Shown here: piece by piece, positions 1 to 11,680 of the stretch
Layout: the number at the start of each line of letters is the position of its first letter
Position numbering within the stretch: position 1 is the stretch's first letter
NCBI GenBank assembly: GCA_003508835.1
Contig: PUFA01000316.1
Location: forward strand, 1-64,000
Source: Eonycteris spelaea
Lineage: Eukaryota; Chordata; Mammalia; Chiroptera; Pteropodidae
Direction: 5' to 3'
DNA length: 64,000 nt
Position numbers and translations under genes: made by a program
The notes under the pieces: model-generated
What the model was told of the DNA's origin: nothing
Database searches by the model: none
Seen by the model: the letters and a program-made list of their open reading frames with translations, nothing else

Positions 1-345
1 TGAATTAATTAATAAGCATGAGCACAGTGTCCATACCATTAAAATACTGGAAAATGTATAAAATTCCTATCAATAAATAAGTAGATAAATAAACTATGGC
101 ATATATCATAATATAAATGTTATACAAAAGTGAGAATGAATAAACTTTGGCTAAAAGCAGCAACATGAATAAATAATATAGTAAGGTTAAAATGGCATGT
201 CCCAGAAAACAAGAGTTGTAAAGTCATAAGCTCTTTTATTAAGTTAAAAACAAAGTAAACTGAACAATATATTATTTGGCATGTAAATACATGGAATAAA
301 TACTTTTCAAAAAAGAAAAGAATGACAACATTTAGGATCCTATAT
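1..345 (+). repeat. Old L1 3'-end fragment
   Basis: The stretch contains the degenerate phrases typical of the end of L1 ORF2 and the start of the 3' UTR, such as a TATGGCATAT-like run, a block resembling GAATGAATAAACTTTGGCTA and AGCAACATGAATAAA. These match the segment of old mammalian L1 (L1M class) that once encoded the last ORF2 residues. It is heavily mutated and probably continues left of the window. Subfamily not determined. Confidence 0.55.
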
Positions 346-869
346 ATGCCTCGGGCAGTCTACGGAAATGGAACAGAAGAGGCACACAGAAGTAAATGTC
401 TGTTACTGACAAATTTCTAGTTCTTCCTTAGTAGTAATTTTTCCTATAGAGAGCTGGGGTGGGGGGTCATCCATAGACTAATGATGATAATGTGTTACCA
501 ACTCGGAATTGTTATGATTAGTAAAACTGTTCACCTGAGTTGTTTTTTTTTTTTTACTTCCTATAAATTTCTCACAATTTTCAGTGTACTCTATTCAACA
601 CAAGATGAACTGTTTTAAAAGACACTTGCTTTTTTCCTATTTATTTTATGGTTCATGTTTGTTATTTATTAGTAAGAGGAAGAAGAAAGAGAATGGAGAG
701 AAAATGGGCAAATAAAAGGACCTCTCCAAGTTTCTCTGATGCTTCTGGTGCTGACAGAAGTAGTAGTCACTAGAGCCTAGGCACTGTCATATACTGCATT
801 TATAACTGCATCTCTCTACAAATAAAACCTTGAGCTTGTTTTTGTTCAGATGTAAATGTGAATAATATG
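346..869. other. Non-coding, no recognised element
   Basis: No gene, RNA or recognised repeat is seen here. There is a T-run near 542 and an A/G-rich patch near 670-720. Open frames are short and have no recognisable product. Confidence 0.5.
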
Positions 870-1022
870 TATGGTACTTCTCAAATTGTAGTGTGCTTAG
901 GATCACTCAAAGTGCTTGAAAAAAAGACGGAGATTCTGATTCAGTAGATCTGATGTGGGGGTCAAGGAAACTACATTTTTAACAGGCCTCCAGGTGATTC
1001 TGCACATTTTGAGAAACACTAT
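870..1022 (+). mobile_element. MER5A-like hAT-Charlie element
   Basis: This short non-autonomous DNA transposon begins with a CTTCTCAAA-type terminal repeat and ends with the complementary TTTTGAGAAACACT. Between them are the recognisable MER5A phrases AGATTCTGATTCAGTAGATC and CCTCCAGGTGATTCTGCACA. The length, about 150 bp, is close to the 190-bp family consensus. The copy is old and cannot move on its own. Confidence 0.8.
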
Positions 1023-2292
1023 GAGAAAGAGATAGTGAACCCAAAGGTATGCCTCTCAACACAGCTATACAGTCTTTTCCTTGTCAACAAATTTCATGCT
1101 ATATTATTAGTTGAGACTCTGAACTTTCACAAATGGCCCTACTACATCCTGGCAAATGTCAAGAATCGGCCATAATTCTAAAAGCCTGTATCTCACTCTT
1201 AGCCAATCATACACAGCCAACAAGCATTTTAGGAATCGATTTCGGTTAATGAGAAAACATAAGGAATCAATGTGAAATGGTGGCAAATCTTGCTGAATAC
1301 ATAATGAGGACACTTTCTGTTCCTGCAGTTTCTTTTCCCTCCCCACTCCTCCAACGATGCAGTTGGCACCATCTTGTTAACTACTGACATTTCCCACAGT
1401 TCACAGCAGCGGGCTACATAGGCCTTTTACACCCTTACCTTTACACATGCAAACCTGAAGGCACTGGCCAAAGAAACATATACTGCCAGACACTATTAAA
1501 CTTCCATCTAGCAGTGACACATCCACATAGTCCCAGTACTAGCCTTGGTCATAGCTCCAAGCTTTGCATTTCAAGGCTGAGTGTGGTACTATGCCTATAT
1601 CCCCAAAATCCCTAAGACGCAAGCTTTGCTGGCCATTTCTTATGAAAATACACCAAGGTAATATTTTCAAGAAATAAAACAGGACTGCTATATTGCACTT
1701 TTAATAAATGGAAAGAGTAAGTACTTCATGTTTTTCACATCTTTGTGCTTCTAATCTCTTATGTTCCTTGCTGACTACAATTGACACTTCTTTAATCAGG
1801 CATATTCTAAAAGTTTATATTTCCTTGGAAGTCTAGCTCAGGAATATTTATATACTTATTGGTATAATTTTTCATAAATAAAATATACTGAATACTTGTA
1901 GTTGGGATGTCATTAATAATTGTCCCATATCATGAGTCCCAAGCTGGTTTATTAGTCCCTCAGTACAGATATAGAAGACTCCCATCCACCACGTTTCCAT
2001 TAAGTATCCTTTTCTTAGGTTTACATGGGTGCTAAGGCTGTCTAAGGGGAAATTTATACCTGGGATATGGAAACTGAGCAAATCTTAGGCAATGACAGAG
2101 GTTGTTCCTGTTGAACAGGTACCAAGAGAGATACTTCTTATCAACAAAATGAAAGTTCACCATCTGCTGTATGAAAGAACTACTATAGTCCATATGTGTA
2201 GACAAAAGTGGGCTGCCTCCAAGGAAAGCTGGAAAGTCTGTGACCCAGTTCTCACATAGTTCCTGGGTATGCAAACATCTCCTCTCCTTGCC
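1023..2292. other. Non-coding, no recognised element
   Basis: About 1.3 kb without a recognisable gene or repeat. The minus-strand open frames at 1107-1346 and 1872-2358 have no family resemblance and ordinary composition. They are read as chance. Confidence 0.5.
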
Positions 2293-2681
2293 TGTTATGG
2301 GCTGCATTATGCCCCCAAAAAATTCACATGCGAAAGTTCTGAAGTCTTGCCAGTACATCAGAATGCGACTGTATTTAGAGATAGGGCCTTGAAAGAGGTA
2401 ATTAAAAATGAGGTCAGATGAGTAGGCCCTAATCCAATCTGATTGGTGCCCTTATGAGAAGATTTGGACATAGACATGAATGCACAAAAAGACCATGAGA
2501 GGACTCGGTGAGAAGGCAGCAATCTGAGAGTCAAGCAGAGAGATCTCATTAGAAACCGAAGCTGCCAACACCTTGATCTTGGAATTCTAGCCTCCAGCAC
2601 TATGAGAAAATAAATTTGTTATTAAAGCCACCTGGTATTTTGGTCTGGTATTTTGTTACAGAGCCCTAGCATACTAATACG
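2293..2681 (+). mobile_element. MLT1-type ERVL-MaLR LTR, sense
   Basis: The block opens with TGTTATGGGCTGCATTATG and closes with the characteristic tail: GATCTTGGAATTCTAGCCTCC, an AATAAATTTG polyadenylation-like site, TTTTGTTACAGAGCCCTAGC and ACTAATAC. This order and the length of about 390 bp fit a solo LTR of the MLT1 group. No internal gag-like sequence follows. Target-site duplications could not be settled. Confidence 0.85.
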
Positions 2682-2831
2682 CTGCCAAGAAAACCCTTTT
2701 GGTCCTCCTGGGCAGCAACCACTTTCTTTTCTTGGGCAACAGCTCCAATGCCAGCTATTTACTTCAAGCCTGCCACTTGCATTTTGTAATCCTCCTTCAT
2801 CCTATTTCTCCTTCACTCTTTCCTTATGACT

Positions 2832-3267
2832 TGTATTCATTTTTTAGGGTTGCCATAACAAAATAAGACAAACTGGATCATTTATTCTCTCACAGTCTGG
2901 AAGTTAGAAATCCAAAATCAAGGTGTCATCAAGGTCATACTCACTTAGAGACTCTGAATAGACTACTCCTTGCCTCTTCCTAGTTTCTGGTTGTGGTTGT
3001 CACTTCTTAGATTGCACTTGTATCACTCCAATCTTTGCATCTGCTGTCACACGGAGTCCTCCCTATGTTTCTCTGTTTTCTCATGATGTTTTTCTCTTCT
3101 TATTGGGATACCAGCCATATTAGATTTAGGGCCCACCCTTATGACTTCATTTTTAAAACCTGGGTACATTTGCAAAGACCCTATTTCCAAATAAGATCAC
3201 ATTCACAGATAATAGGCATTAGGACTTCAATATACCCTTTTGGAGGGCACAATTCAATCCATAACAC
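2832..3267 (-). mobile_element. MLT1-type ERVL-MaLR LTR, antisense
   Basis: Read on the plus strand it starts TGTATTCATTTTTTAGGGTTG followed by CCATAACAAAATAAGACAAA. It ends in GGACTTCAATATACCCTTTT and CAATTCAATCCATAACA, which is the reverse complement of the MLT1 start. It lies only 150 bp from the sense-oriented MLT1 LTR upstream. The two are diverged, so they need not come from one event. Confidence 0.85.
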
Positions 3268-3461
3268 TACTTAACGAAGGGAAGGCTTAGGTTTACAGTC
3301 TCCAAAATCTCCTCTCCTTTCATGTTTCTGATCAAAATTCTCTGTGCTATGAATTTCCTTCCTTTTGCCTCCTCTGCAACTGTTCTCATTTTTCTAATAC
3401 TTTGAGAACATCTAAAAATAGTAACACCCACTAAGTTTATCAGAGAGGGTTTATTTATTTT

Positions 3462-3558
3462 TAATCTGTTTTGTTCAGCACTATATCCCTGGCACCCAGA
3501 CAATACAGTACCTGGTCCTTAGAAAAGCCCATAAATATTTCTTGAATAAATGAATGGC
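3462..3558 (+). repeat. L2 3'-end fragment
   Basis: The sequence matches the terminal LINE2 pattern: CAGTACCTGGTCCTTAGAAA followed by AAATATTTCTTGAATAAATG. Only the last part of the element is present, as is usual for L2. Confidence 0.6.
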
Positions 3559-4339
3559 TACAAAGCTTTGTGGGATACTTCACTTTCTGACTTGCCCTGT
3601 ACCTGCCCTTGTCAAAACAGCCCAGAGCCAGCTAATTCCTTAAATATGAGGATGGCGAAATAGAAAATATAACAAGAAAAAAATCTTAATAACAAAAAGT
3701 ATTATCCAGTTACATGCTACTATACCTAAGAATACATTTCCAAGATAAACCAAAAAGATGTATCAACAGGCAACTCAAATGATTAACATGTTTAAACAAA
3801 TTATTGCCATTATTTTTAAATGTTCAATGAGAATTTAAATTACGTGTTGTCACATTTCATATTAAAATTTAGAGGCCTTTGGGAAAGTAATTAGAGATCA
3901 TTAACGTGATACCTCTACATACTAAAAGTTGATCTCCTGAAACATGTCAGCCTATAATAAAGCCATATATTTGACAATTAAATGTAGTAATCTGACTCAG
4001 TTGTTGAATTTTGCACATCTATTAAAGCTTAGAACTGAGACAAATAGAATAATCTTATTTTCAAAACTCACTCAGCAGGCCTAATGTCAAATTAAAGATG
4101 TTGGGGGTAAGTAGTAACAAAAAATAAAGACAGACAGATCTTCAGCTACAAGGAAGAAACAAACACAGCCTGCCCACGCTCTTCCTTCAATAGAAGAGCG
4201 CTGCTGGTGAGTAGACCCTACCACAGGGGGCATAGCCCTCCTCCCCAAGGTTTTCAGTCTCACCCAGGTTCCTCACTGCTACCACCTTCATTAGCTATCA
4301 GTACTAGAAATTATCTTATGTATGTATGTATGCTTCTTC
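3559..4339. other. Non-coding, no recognised element
   Basis: AT-rich DNA up to about 4090, then a modest GC-richer patch at 4160-4280. No gene or repeat recognised. Confidence 0.45.
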
Positions 4340-4457
4340 TGTAGATTAAGCATCTGGAGGTTAAGAACTCTGTCTTTTTCACTGTTTAATGTCTAATGCT
4401 TTAAATCATGCCTAACACATAGCAGTTGCTCAATAAATATTTGTCAAACGATTGACT
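4340..4457 (+). repeat. L2 3'-end fragment
   Basis: A second LINE2 tail. The order is GTTAAGAACTCTGTCTTTTT, CATGCCTAACACATAGCAG, then TTGCTCAATAAATATTTGTC, ending in a GATTGACTGAC remnant of the terminal TGAATGAA-type repeat. Confidence 0.75.
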
Positions 4458-4909
4458 GACTAAAATATTTAGTAGAATGTTTTTCACGTGGCAATCATGG
4501 ATCCAAAAGAGATTGATAAGAGAGTTATAAGAGAATCCCATTCAAAGAAACAATGAAAATCTGAATTGGTTGTACGTAGTAGGCAACAAGGTAGATGATA
4601 AATGAAATGAGACACAATTGAAAGAGTAATTTGAACACAATATTATTTGAAAATTGTAATTCTTTTTTTAAATTTAAATTTGTGTAGTACTTTATACTTT
4701 ATAAAGCAATTTTTTTTTATTACGGTAATTCTTACTAGAAAAGGAGCATTGTGGGGCCTTTACAATTTCAGAGGAATATGGTCTGAGGGCCACTTTTGTT
4801 TCAAATATTGAAAGGTCTATACTAAAATATTTTCACGTGCCTAAGTCATTACATTTTTATATAACAGCAAAAAAAAATCTTGCATGTTTTATGGAGCACA
4901 GTGAAATGC
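4458..4909. other. Non-coding, AT-rich
   Basis: No gene or repeat recognised. Several A and T homopolymers are present. Confidence 0.45.
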
Positions 4910-5012
4910 TAATATTGCCATTTTACATATGAAAAACCAAAGACTTAGAGAGGATGAATAACTGCTCAAAGTCACAAACTAGTAAGTGAAAAAATTAAGC
5001 TTTGGACCCAGA
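4910..5012 (-). repeat. MIR fragment, antisense
   Basis: The plus strand shows the reverse-complement MIR core: CCATTTTACATATGAAAAAC, then GACTTAGAGAGGATGAATAA, AAAGTCACAAACTAGTAAGT and a TTTGGACCCAGA end. This core of the tRNA-derived mammal-wide SINE is old and truncated. Confidence 0.75.
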
Positions 5013-5589
5013 AGACATAAGTTAGGAATATTAGTTAAGATCTCAAAGCTACTCTATGGTCAATTCTGATTCTAGTGTTCAATACAGTCAATATATTTCA
5101 AAAGCAAATCATTTCACCTATCCTTCCACATGAGCTTGTATCTGGGCATATTACCAATTACTATATTCCCATGTGATTTTTTTGTATAGAGGATTTCAAA
5201 GTACTTTAAGTAATTGTGAATAATCAAATTGTTAACATTTATAGTTATGGTCAGAATATAAATTGCTTTAATACAATTAACTACATCTTCATTGAATTGT
5301 TGAAAAATGACATTATGCGTTATTGAGTAGCATCTTTAAACTTGGTACTTTCTAAACCAAGCAGTGTCCTTTCTTCATGCTGTGGTCTTAGCTTCTGAAA
5401 GACCAGAAGGAGAAAGGACAAGTTGTCCCACAAAAAAAAAAAAAAAACAAAAACAAATAAATAAGAAAAGTTGTGGGAGAAATAAATATATAAAGCAAAT
5501 ATGAGTAAAAAGAGACAACTTTTTGTCAAGGTATATAGCAAAGAACAGCTAACAGGAGAGAATATACTCATATTAGATACTTCAAATGC
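5013..5589. other. Non-coding with an A-rich run
   Basis: Contains an A homopolymer of about 16 bases near 5432 that grades into CAAAAACAAATAAATAAG. No SINE or retrocopy body was recognised next to it. The 83-codon minus-strand frame at 5320-5571 is a read-through of the T-rich complement and is not taken as a gene. Confidence 0.4.
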
Positions 5590-6130
5590 ATGGCCTCAGA
5601 TTCTGCCCAGCCCACCTGTCTTCTGGGCCTTCAGCCAATCTCACTAAGTCGTCACCTCATAGACCAATTCTAAAGACCCAGAATACTGTGTGGTTCAGAC
5701 ATCAGCAGCTGACAAAACCTATAATCTGTCTCTTCCTCCACTTCCTGACTCCGGTGAAGTACCCAGCTACAGGACATGGGATCTGGATTCCTAACTGCAC
5801 AACCTAGTGATATAACCCAAAAATGTGGGGATGTCAACTGCCCCATAGACTTTACTTTGACCAGTGAGAAACTAGAGATGGAGGGAGCCAGTCAATAAAC
5901 TCTCTTGCATTGCTTTGCATTCACTCTTACGGTGGACTATTAGGGAGCAAGGTGCCTCTAAACATTCTGACAGGAGACCTCTTGCTCTAGAAGACCACCT
6001 GTGTCCCTTTGTGAACCAAAGGATTGCTCAGTAATGCACCTCCTTGTGTTTGCTTTCTTCCTTCTTTACTTCCCCCCCCTTTTTTTGTCACTCTCACTGT
6101 CCTGAGACTGAATAATCAATAAATCATTAC
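5590..6130 (+). mobile_element. Possible solo LTR (class I-like)
   Basis: A GC-richer block with features of an LTR. A TTTGACCAGTGAGAAACTAG phrase precedes AGTCAATAAACTCTCTTGC, which holds an AATAAA-type polyadenylation signal near 5895. A pyrimidine tract follows at 6060-6085. No matching partner LTR, target-site duplication or internal region was found, and the family is not recognised. The 73-codon frame at 5586-5807 lies in this block and has no known homologue that I recognise. Confidence 0.3.
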
Positions 6131-8300
6131 ACCTAAGCTATAACCCAGGCTGTTTTTCAAGGACTCTAAAAATAGTCCTGTGTACTATTTGAAGGCTCTC
6201 CATGCTCAAGGTATAAAACTAGGTGTAGAATGAACCTTCTCGTTTGTAGAAAAGATTAACACTTAGATAATAACAGGGATCATGCTGTTTATTCATAAAG
6301 ATCCCAGCACAATTTGTGTGCTCAGCATATAAGTCAGTTTCAAGCGCCCATCAACATTAGCATTTTAGTAGCAGTAGGATGATGGAAAAATGCCTGTTTA
6401 CATGAGGCTATTTTTCCCACTGCTGAAAAGAAAACAACACAATCACAAATTTACTTTGCACAGATAGTTTTTTTTTTTCTTCGCATAAGTAAAAAGAATG
6501 AAACCAATCATCCAAGGGACCTATCTAAAATTTAATTACCATTATCAAATAAAATCTAGAAAAACAGCATCAGAAACTATTAAACATCTCTTAAAATCCG
6601 CCAGCACCCAGCAAACCCTGGACTTCATCCAGCTGCCTCCTATTGTCTAGTTGCCACCCTTCAAACTGAGAACAATCAGCTGAATTTCAAAATGGAATTA
6701 CGCAAGTTTATTTGATTTCCTGCATTTGCCTCTCATGAAAAGGCATAAAAATGAAAATGGATAGGTAGAGATGGTAGGAACAATCAGGTGAATGTAAAAT
6801 ACTGCCATCAATCTTATTGTTTCAGGAAGTAATGGGCATGGTGGGCACAATCAGGCTTAGCAGAAAAGAAAAATTATTTCTGCTGTGGCCACCATGAACA
6901 ATGGGATACGAAGGAACAAGGCAGCAATTTTGCATAAGGAAGTTAATGTATTTTCTTTATAAAAATCTCCAGGCAAATTAAAAATTGTAACTAAAGGAAT
7001 TAAGATAAGAGATACTTAGAGAAACCCTTGACTTTTTCCTAACCACTACAAAATTTCACCAACAAACTCTTGAAGTTATGAGAATTACAAACCACGAGGA
7101 TGGCCAGTTATAAAAGCCATTTCAGTAAATTCTTTGCTGATTATTTTGAATATTTTAAAAGATAGGAAAATGAAAACATTGTGCCTGCGGCATAAACTGT
7201 TTATTGAGCTTTAAAATCTTCCTCTTTTGTACATTTTGGCCAGTATTAATCAAAACCAAATGTGAATTAACAGCACAAGAGATAATAAATAGTATACATC
7301 TTGAAAAATTAGAAGTCACTATTTACCTCTAGGATTTGTCTCTGGGAGTTAAAGGCAGAATCCTTCCTATTAAGAGAATCATAGCATTAGTAACAAAATG
7401 TAAGACTAATATATAAATAAATTGACAAAATCCCTCCCCCACAAAAAAAAAAAAAAAAGGCAGCTCAGTGACTATACAATTTCATTTACTTTTGCTGGTA
7501 CTTGAAAGCTGCAATCTCTTTGGTTCTATATCAGACATTCTGTTCCTGATTTGAGAGAGAGTTTAAGGCTGTTCCTTCAATGCCACTTTTATTGTGCTCT
7601 AACCAGTTAAACATCTCTGAGAATAAAATTATTCTTAATAAGCTGCACCCCTCCCTGCCCATTCCGTGGTAACACTAGCAATGGGATATATGCCAAGATC
7701 TAAAAATTTCCAACCATCTAGGAGAGCTAATCTTTTAAAGATAGCGCAATTCTCAGATCTTTCTCCTTCTCCAACAGAACTGAAATATTTTGTTTTCTTT
7801 TTATTTGAGGTCTTGCCTCATCCCCAGTTACAGTGGACTGTGATAGATGAGATGAATTAATTTTTATAAATTCTAGCTAACATATTAGCCTTCCTAGTGG
7901 AAATAATAGTCTAACAATTTTTTTAAAACAACATTTTCATCATCATGGAATGTAAGTGGGAAGAAATTTTTGGTCAGGACCCTTTTCTATTTTTCTCCAA
8001 TTATAAAATTTGGAAAGTTGCCCCGCTGACCAAAGCACAGTGCCAGTCCTAGGTTAGAGAAACAATTTAATTAATAGCATGGGCAAATAAAACAATTTAA
8101 ACAGCCATGTGATGGATTTTGAGGGTCAGACTCTAGACCTCAAGTACCCGTACAGTTATAAAAGCAAATGACTGTACAGTTACTGCATATCTACTTTTAT
8201 TGCCAACGTTGTTATACATAAATACATTTCAATACTTACTTTGTCCCCTTCAAATTGCCATCACATTGCTAAATAGCAAGGACATTCAGAGCAGAAAATT
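6131..8300. other. Long repeat-poor non-coding stretch
   Basis: More than 2 kb without a recognisable repeat apart from short A or T runs near 6470 and 7442-7458. Two sub-blocks, about 6250-6450 and 6590-6960, are less AT-monotonous and could be conserved non-coding DNA. That is an impression from composition only. No gene recognised. Confidence 0.4.
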
Positions 8301-8900
8301 GAGTTATTTTTTATAAGTAAAGTTCAGTGGACAGCAGCTGCAGGATTAATACATTCTCTTGACTTTTTTATTTACAGATGCACATTTTCATTAGCTGGGA
8401 CTTGAACAGAATAGATTTTTACAACAAAAGCAAACACAGCCCAATTCTGGCTTTCATACACAGATGAGCTTCTTTCTCCTTGGACAGTTTTGAGTGTATC
8501 TTCTTCCAGCACAGGCCAGATGCATCGATTTGTAATGTTCAGCTTGCAGCTTTGAGGCAAAGTACGTAATTTCCCTCCCCAACCTGCACAGCAAATCCCA
8601 GATTCAATGCATTCTCTGTGTAGATGCAAGGGAGTCTCAGAGAGTTGTGCTAGAAATGCAAACAGAATTTCCCCCTTCCTCCTATGTAAATTAAAGCAAT
8701 TCATGCCTCTGTGATGATTTTTTCAGTTATCTATCTATATTTGCTACAATGATTTCCTGAATGGCCTTCGGCTGTATTACTTCCTCTTGCCTTAGAAACC
8801 AATTGCATTTGTGCTGCAAGTGTCCCAGCCTGACTGTTCAATTTGATCACAGTTATTAGACTACCCTCTAATGCTCTGAAATGTTTACTGTCTTAGACTT
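8301..8900. other. Candidate conserved non-coding block
   Basis: This 600-bp block has no recognisable repeat, mixed base composition and a 110-codon open frame on the minus strand (8372-8704). The predicted peptide has scattered cysteines and no domain, signal peptide or membrane segment that I recognise. No splice signal pair or promoter supports it as an exon. A non-coding regulatory element is the likelier reading. Only cross-species alignment could decide. Confidence 0.25.
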
Positions 8901-11179
8901 CAAACCATAATAGTTATACATAACCACAGATCCTCAAAATACCTTGTATGTGATATACATTCTCACTGACCAGTCTTATTTGTTTCAAGACTCAAGACAT
9001 GTTTGATAATTGAATAAACTCACAGCAGATGAGGAAGAGAACTCGAAAGTCTTTGACTATACAGCCCTGCCTTACCTTTGGGGATGGTGCTGCCAGGACA
9101 TCTTCAGGAGCTCTGGTTTAGAACTGTGCTCAATTTTCTAATTCTGTTACGGTAGCAATACAGTGTCTCAAATGTTATTATTCCTCATGAGGCTCACAGA
9201 GTCCATAGTCAGTTAAAGAGCTGGGGTGGCAGGTAAGCTTTGCTCACACCATACTTTTATCCATATCCCTGTGCCAAAAAAAAAAAAAAAAAAGAGGAAT
9301 TGGCTGAAAAGTAGGACACAAACTAAAATTTTAGCAAAGCAACCAGGTCATTTTCCCGGTAACTCTCACACTTGCAAGCTTCCTAGCCCATGTCTAGGAA
9401 GTTTTTACTTTCCCTGACACATGTCTGTCCATATTAATGGATGAGTGGATTATCATTAGCAAGACAAATTCATCTTAAAATGAAATTATAAAATGTTTGT
9501 TCATTGGATTACATTTGCCAGTTGTTTTACAAGAGGGTGGTAAGCTGACTTGAAAAAGTATAACAGTGTCAGCACTTTCTAGGCCAAATGTAGAAAAAGA
9601 GTTAGAATGATGCTCCTGAGAACAGATGGTGGTCTTACTCTAGCGAACATAAATGAGCACTACCCCTTTTAAGCTAGGATGGTGAAGAAGAAACCTCAGT
9701 TCCCTATTCAAAATGTATTATACTTCTAGAAGCCCCATGACCTCAAGTTTTTCATATGCTTCCAGATAAAGGTCTGCACCAAGTTTCAACCCAGAGTGTA
9801 CTTTCTAACAGTTCATCTGATTTCTTGACATCTGATGTATCATATTATCATTCTCAGTTTCAAGAATGCAAATGGTTAAGTCACATCTTAAAGGTGCCTT
9901 CTTACCAAATCCTGTGGAAATAATACTCTTTGAACTTTACCTTCATTTTAGATGCACTATTTGTTGTATGGAATTTATAGTCAGTGTTTATGCTTAGGTT
10001 TTATTTGCTCAATCTTTTTTAACTTAGCATGAGTTCTTCTGAAATTCACCTCTGTTTGGCTAAAGCAATCATAGAATAAAACAAATACATAAATAAAAAG
10101 GGTTTTTTTCATAGAAATACTGACACAACTTAACTAGAGTGAAGGGAGTCATGTAGCCATAATAATAAAAGTAGCAAACGTTAGCAATCTGCTTCATGGC
10201 ATGAAATAAAATGTATTTTAGTAAAAACATGAACATTGCTCCAACTATAATTTTTCACAAAACTGTGATAAAAGGACGATAAAAGTGATAAGGCATAACA
10301 ATTCCTGAGTAAACACACATATAAAACGAAGTGGAAATTCGGGTCTAAAGTGTTCTGTTTTACTTGCAGACTCTAAACATACCAAGGCTGATGCTTTAAT
10401 TTTTTTTTAACAGCTATCGATTTCATTCACTTGTACAATTTAATGGATTCTAGAAGCTTCCAAAAAACATGTTGCATTAAAAGATACTTGTCCTTAGCCT
10501 GTGCATTTAACATCTTGACCCTTTGTAACAGTATCCTATCTATTGCCTCTTGATAGGAAAAAAAATTGCAAAAGCAGCACCAATAAATCTTTCCTGGGGG
10601 CGGGGATGGGGTAGGAACCACTTTATTCCTTTAAAATTATGTAATTCTGTTCCTGCCTCTCAAAAATTTGAGTTTTTCAAAAGGTGATAGAATACTTCTT
10701 TAATCATTAGAACAAATGAATGTTTGTCCAATAATGGGAACAATAATTTTCTAGAATTGAAACATACTTTCTAGAATGTTCCTTGGGCAAATAAATTATT
10801 TTTGAAGTGCTTAAGTGATAAAATGTACTCAGGAAAAAAAATGATGATATATTTTCATAAGTTTTCATTACTATTTCTGTAGAATAATCTGTGACCTTTG
10901 GAATAAGACATTGTTAAAGAACGTAGATAAATCTCAAACTGATTATCTCTCCCTTAGAGCAAATACCTACTCTACCACCCACATTAAGTTTGAACTATTG
11001 CATCCAGTAGCTATAAAACACATGCTAACTTGTGGCACTCACCTTCTACTTGCCTTTACCTTTGACCTGGTACATGATATTCATTCAGTCTTTTTTTTTT
11101 TTTAACAAACATATATCCTATGGGCAAGGGAGCTGTAGAGACCTATGACAGCTTATATCACTATGGCAGAGTTACCTGT
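8901..11179. other. Non-coding, no recognised element
   Basis: About 2.3 kb of single-copy-looking DNA. A run of about 18 A residues starts near 9277 without a visible retroelement body, and a T-run lies near 11090. Open frames of 63-64 codons at 9226, 10427 and 10911 have no recognisable product. Confidence 0.45.
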
Positions 11180-11680
11180 TCATCAAAGGTCTGTGTCCCT
11201 ATCCCATAGTGTCTAGGGAAGTGTTGTCTAACAGATGCTATATTTCCTGGTCTTTCTTTGCATTTGGCTGTGACCAGGTGACTATGACTTTAAGAAAGTG
11301 AACCCCTTGGGGCCAGCCTTTAAGAAGCACATGTGATCTCTATTCTCCTTTGTCCTTACATGGAATCCTTGGAAGCCACATGTTTTTTGTTTTGTTTTGT
11401 TTTGTTTATTAAAGTAGAGTTGGCATGCAGTATTATATTACTTTCAGGTGTACAACATAATGATTCAACATTTTATTATATCTTAAGATGTGAATGCCAC
11501 ACTGTCTAGGCTGAAGATGGCAGTGCCCCAAAATGGAAACAGCCTGGTTGCTACATCACCATACAGAAGACTGCCTGTCAGAGACCACACCGAAGTGTCG
11601 TAAGAGTGAGAAAAACTTCAGTTGTGTTAAACTATTATGATTTGGCAGCATATCTGTTATGATAATTAATATAATCATGT
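11180..11680 (+). mobile_element. MaLR/ERVL-like LTR, split by an L1 tail
   Basis: Left part: a phrase like TTTGGCTGTGACCAGGTGAC then TCCTTGGAAGCCACATG. Right part, after the L1 insertion: AGGCTGAAGATGGCAGTGCC, CCCCAAAATGGAAACAGCCT, and a degraded tail resembling the usual AACTTC-TTGTGTTAA LTR end. The two halves together read as one old LTR in sense orientation, interrupted at about 11382-11490. Exact family and boundaries are unclear. Confidence 0.5.
11382..11490 (-). mobile_element. L1 3' tail, antisense, nested in LTR
   Basis: Starts on the plus strand with a TTTTG-repeat, the complement of a poly-A-type tail. It continues with AGAGTTGGCATGCAGTATTA and TTTCAGGTGTACAACATAAT, the reverse complement of the L1 3' end found in several laurasiatherian lineages. 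About 110 bp long and severely 5'-truncated. Confidence 0.75.

Noticed and set aside
7442..7458. A-run as the tail of a SINE or retrocopy (also at 5432, 9277 and 27805)
   Set aside because: No recognisable retroelement body upstream and no target duplications on either side.
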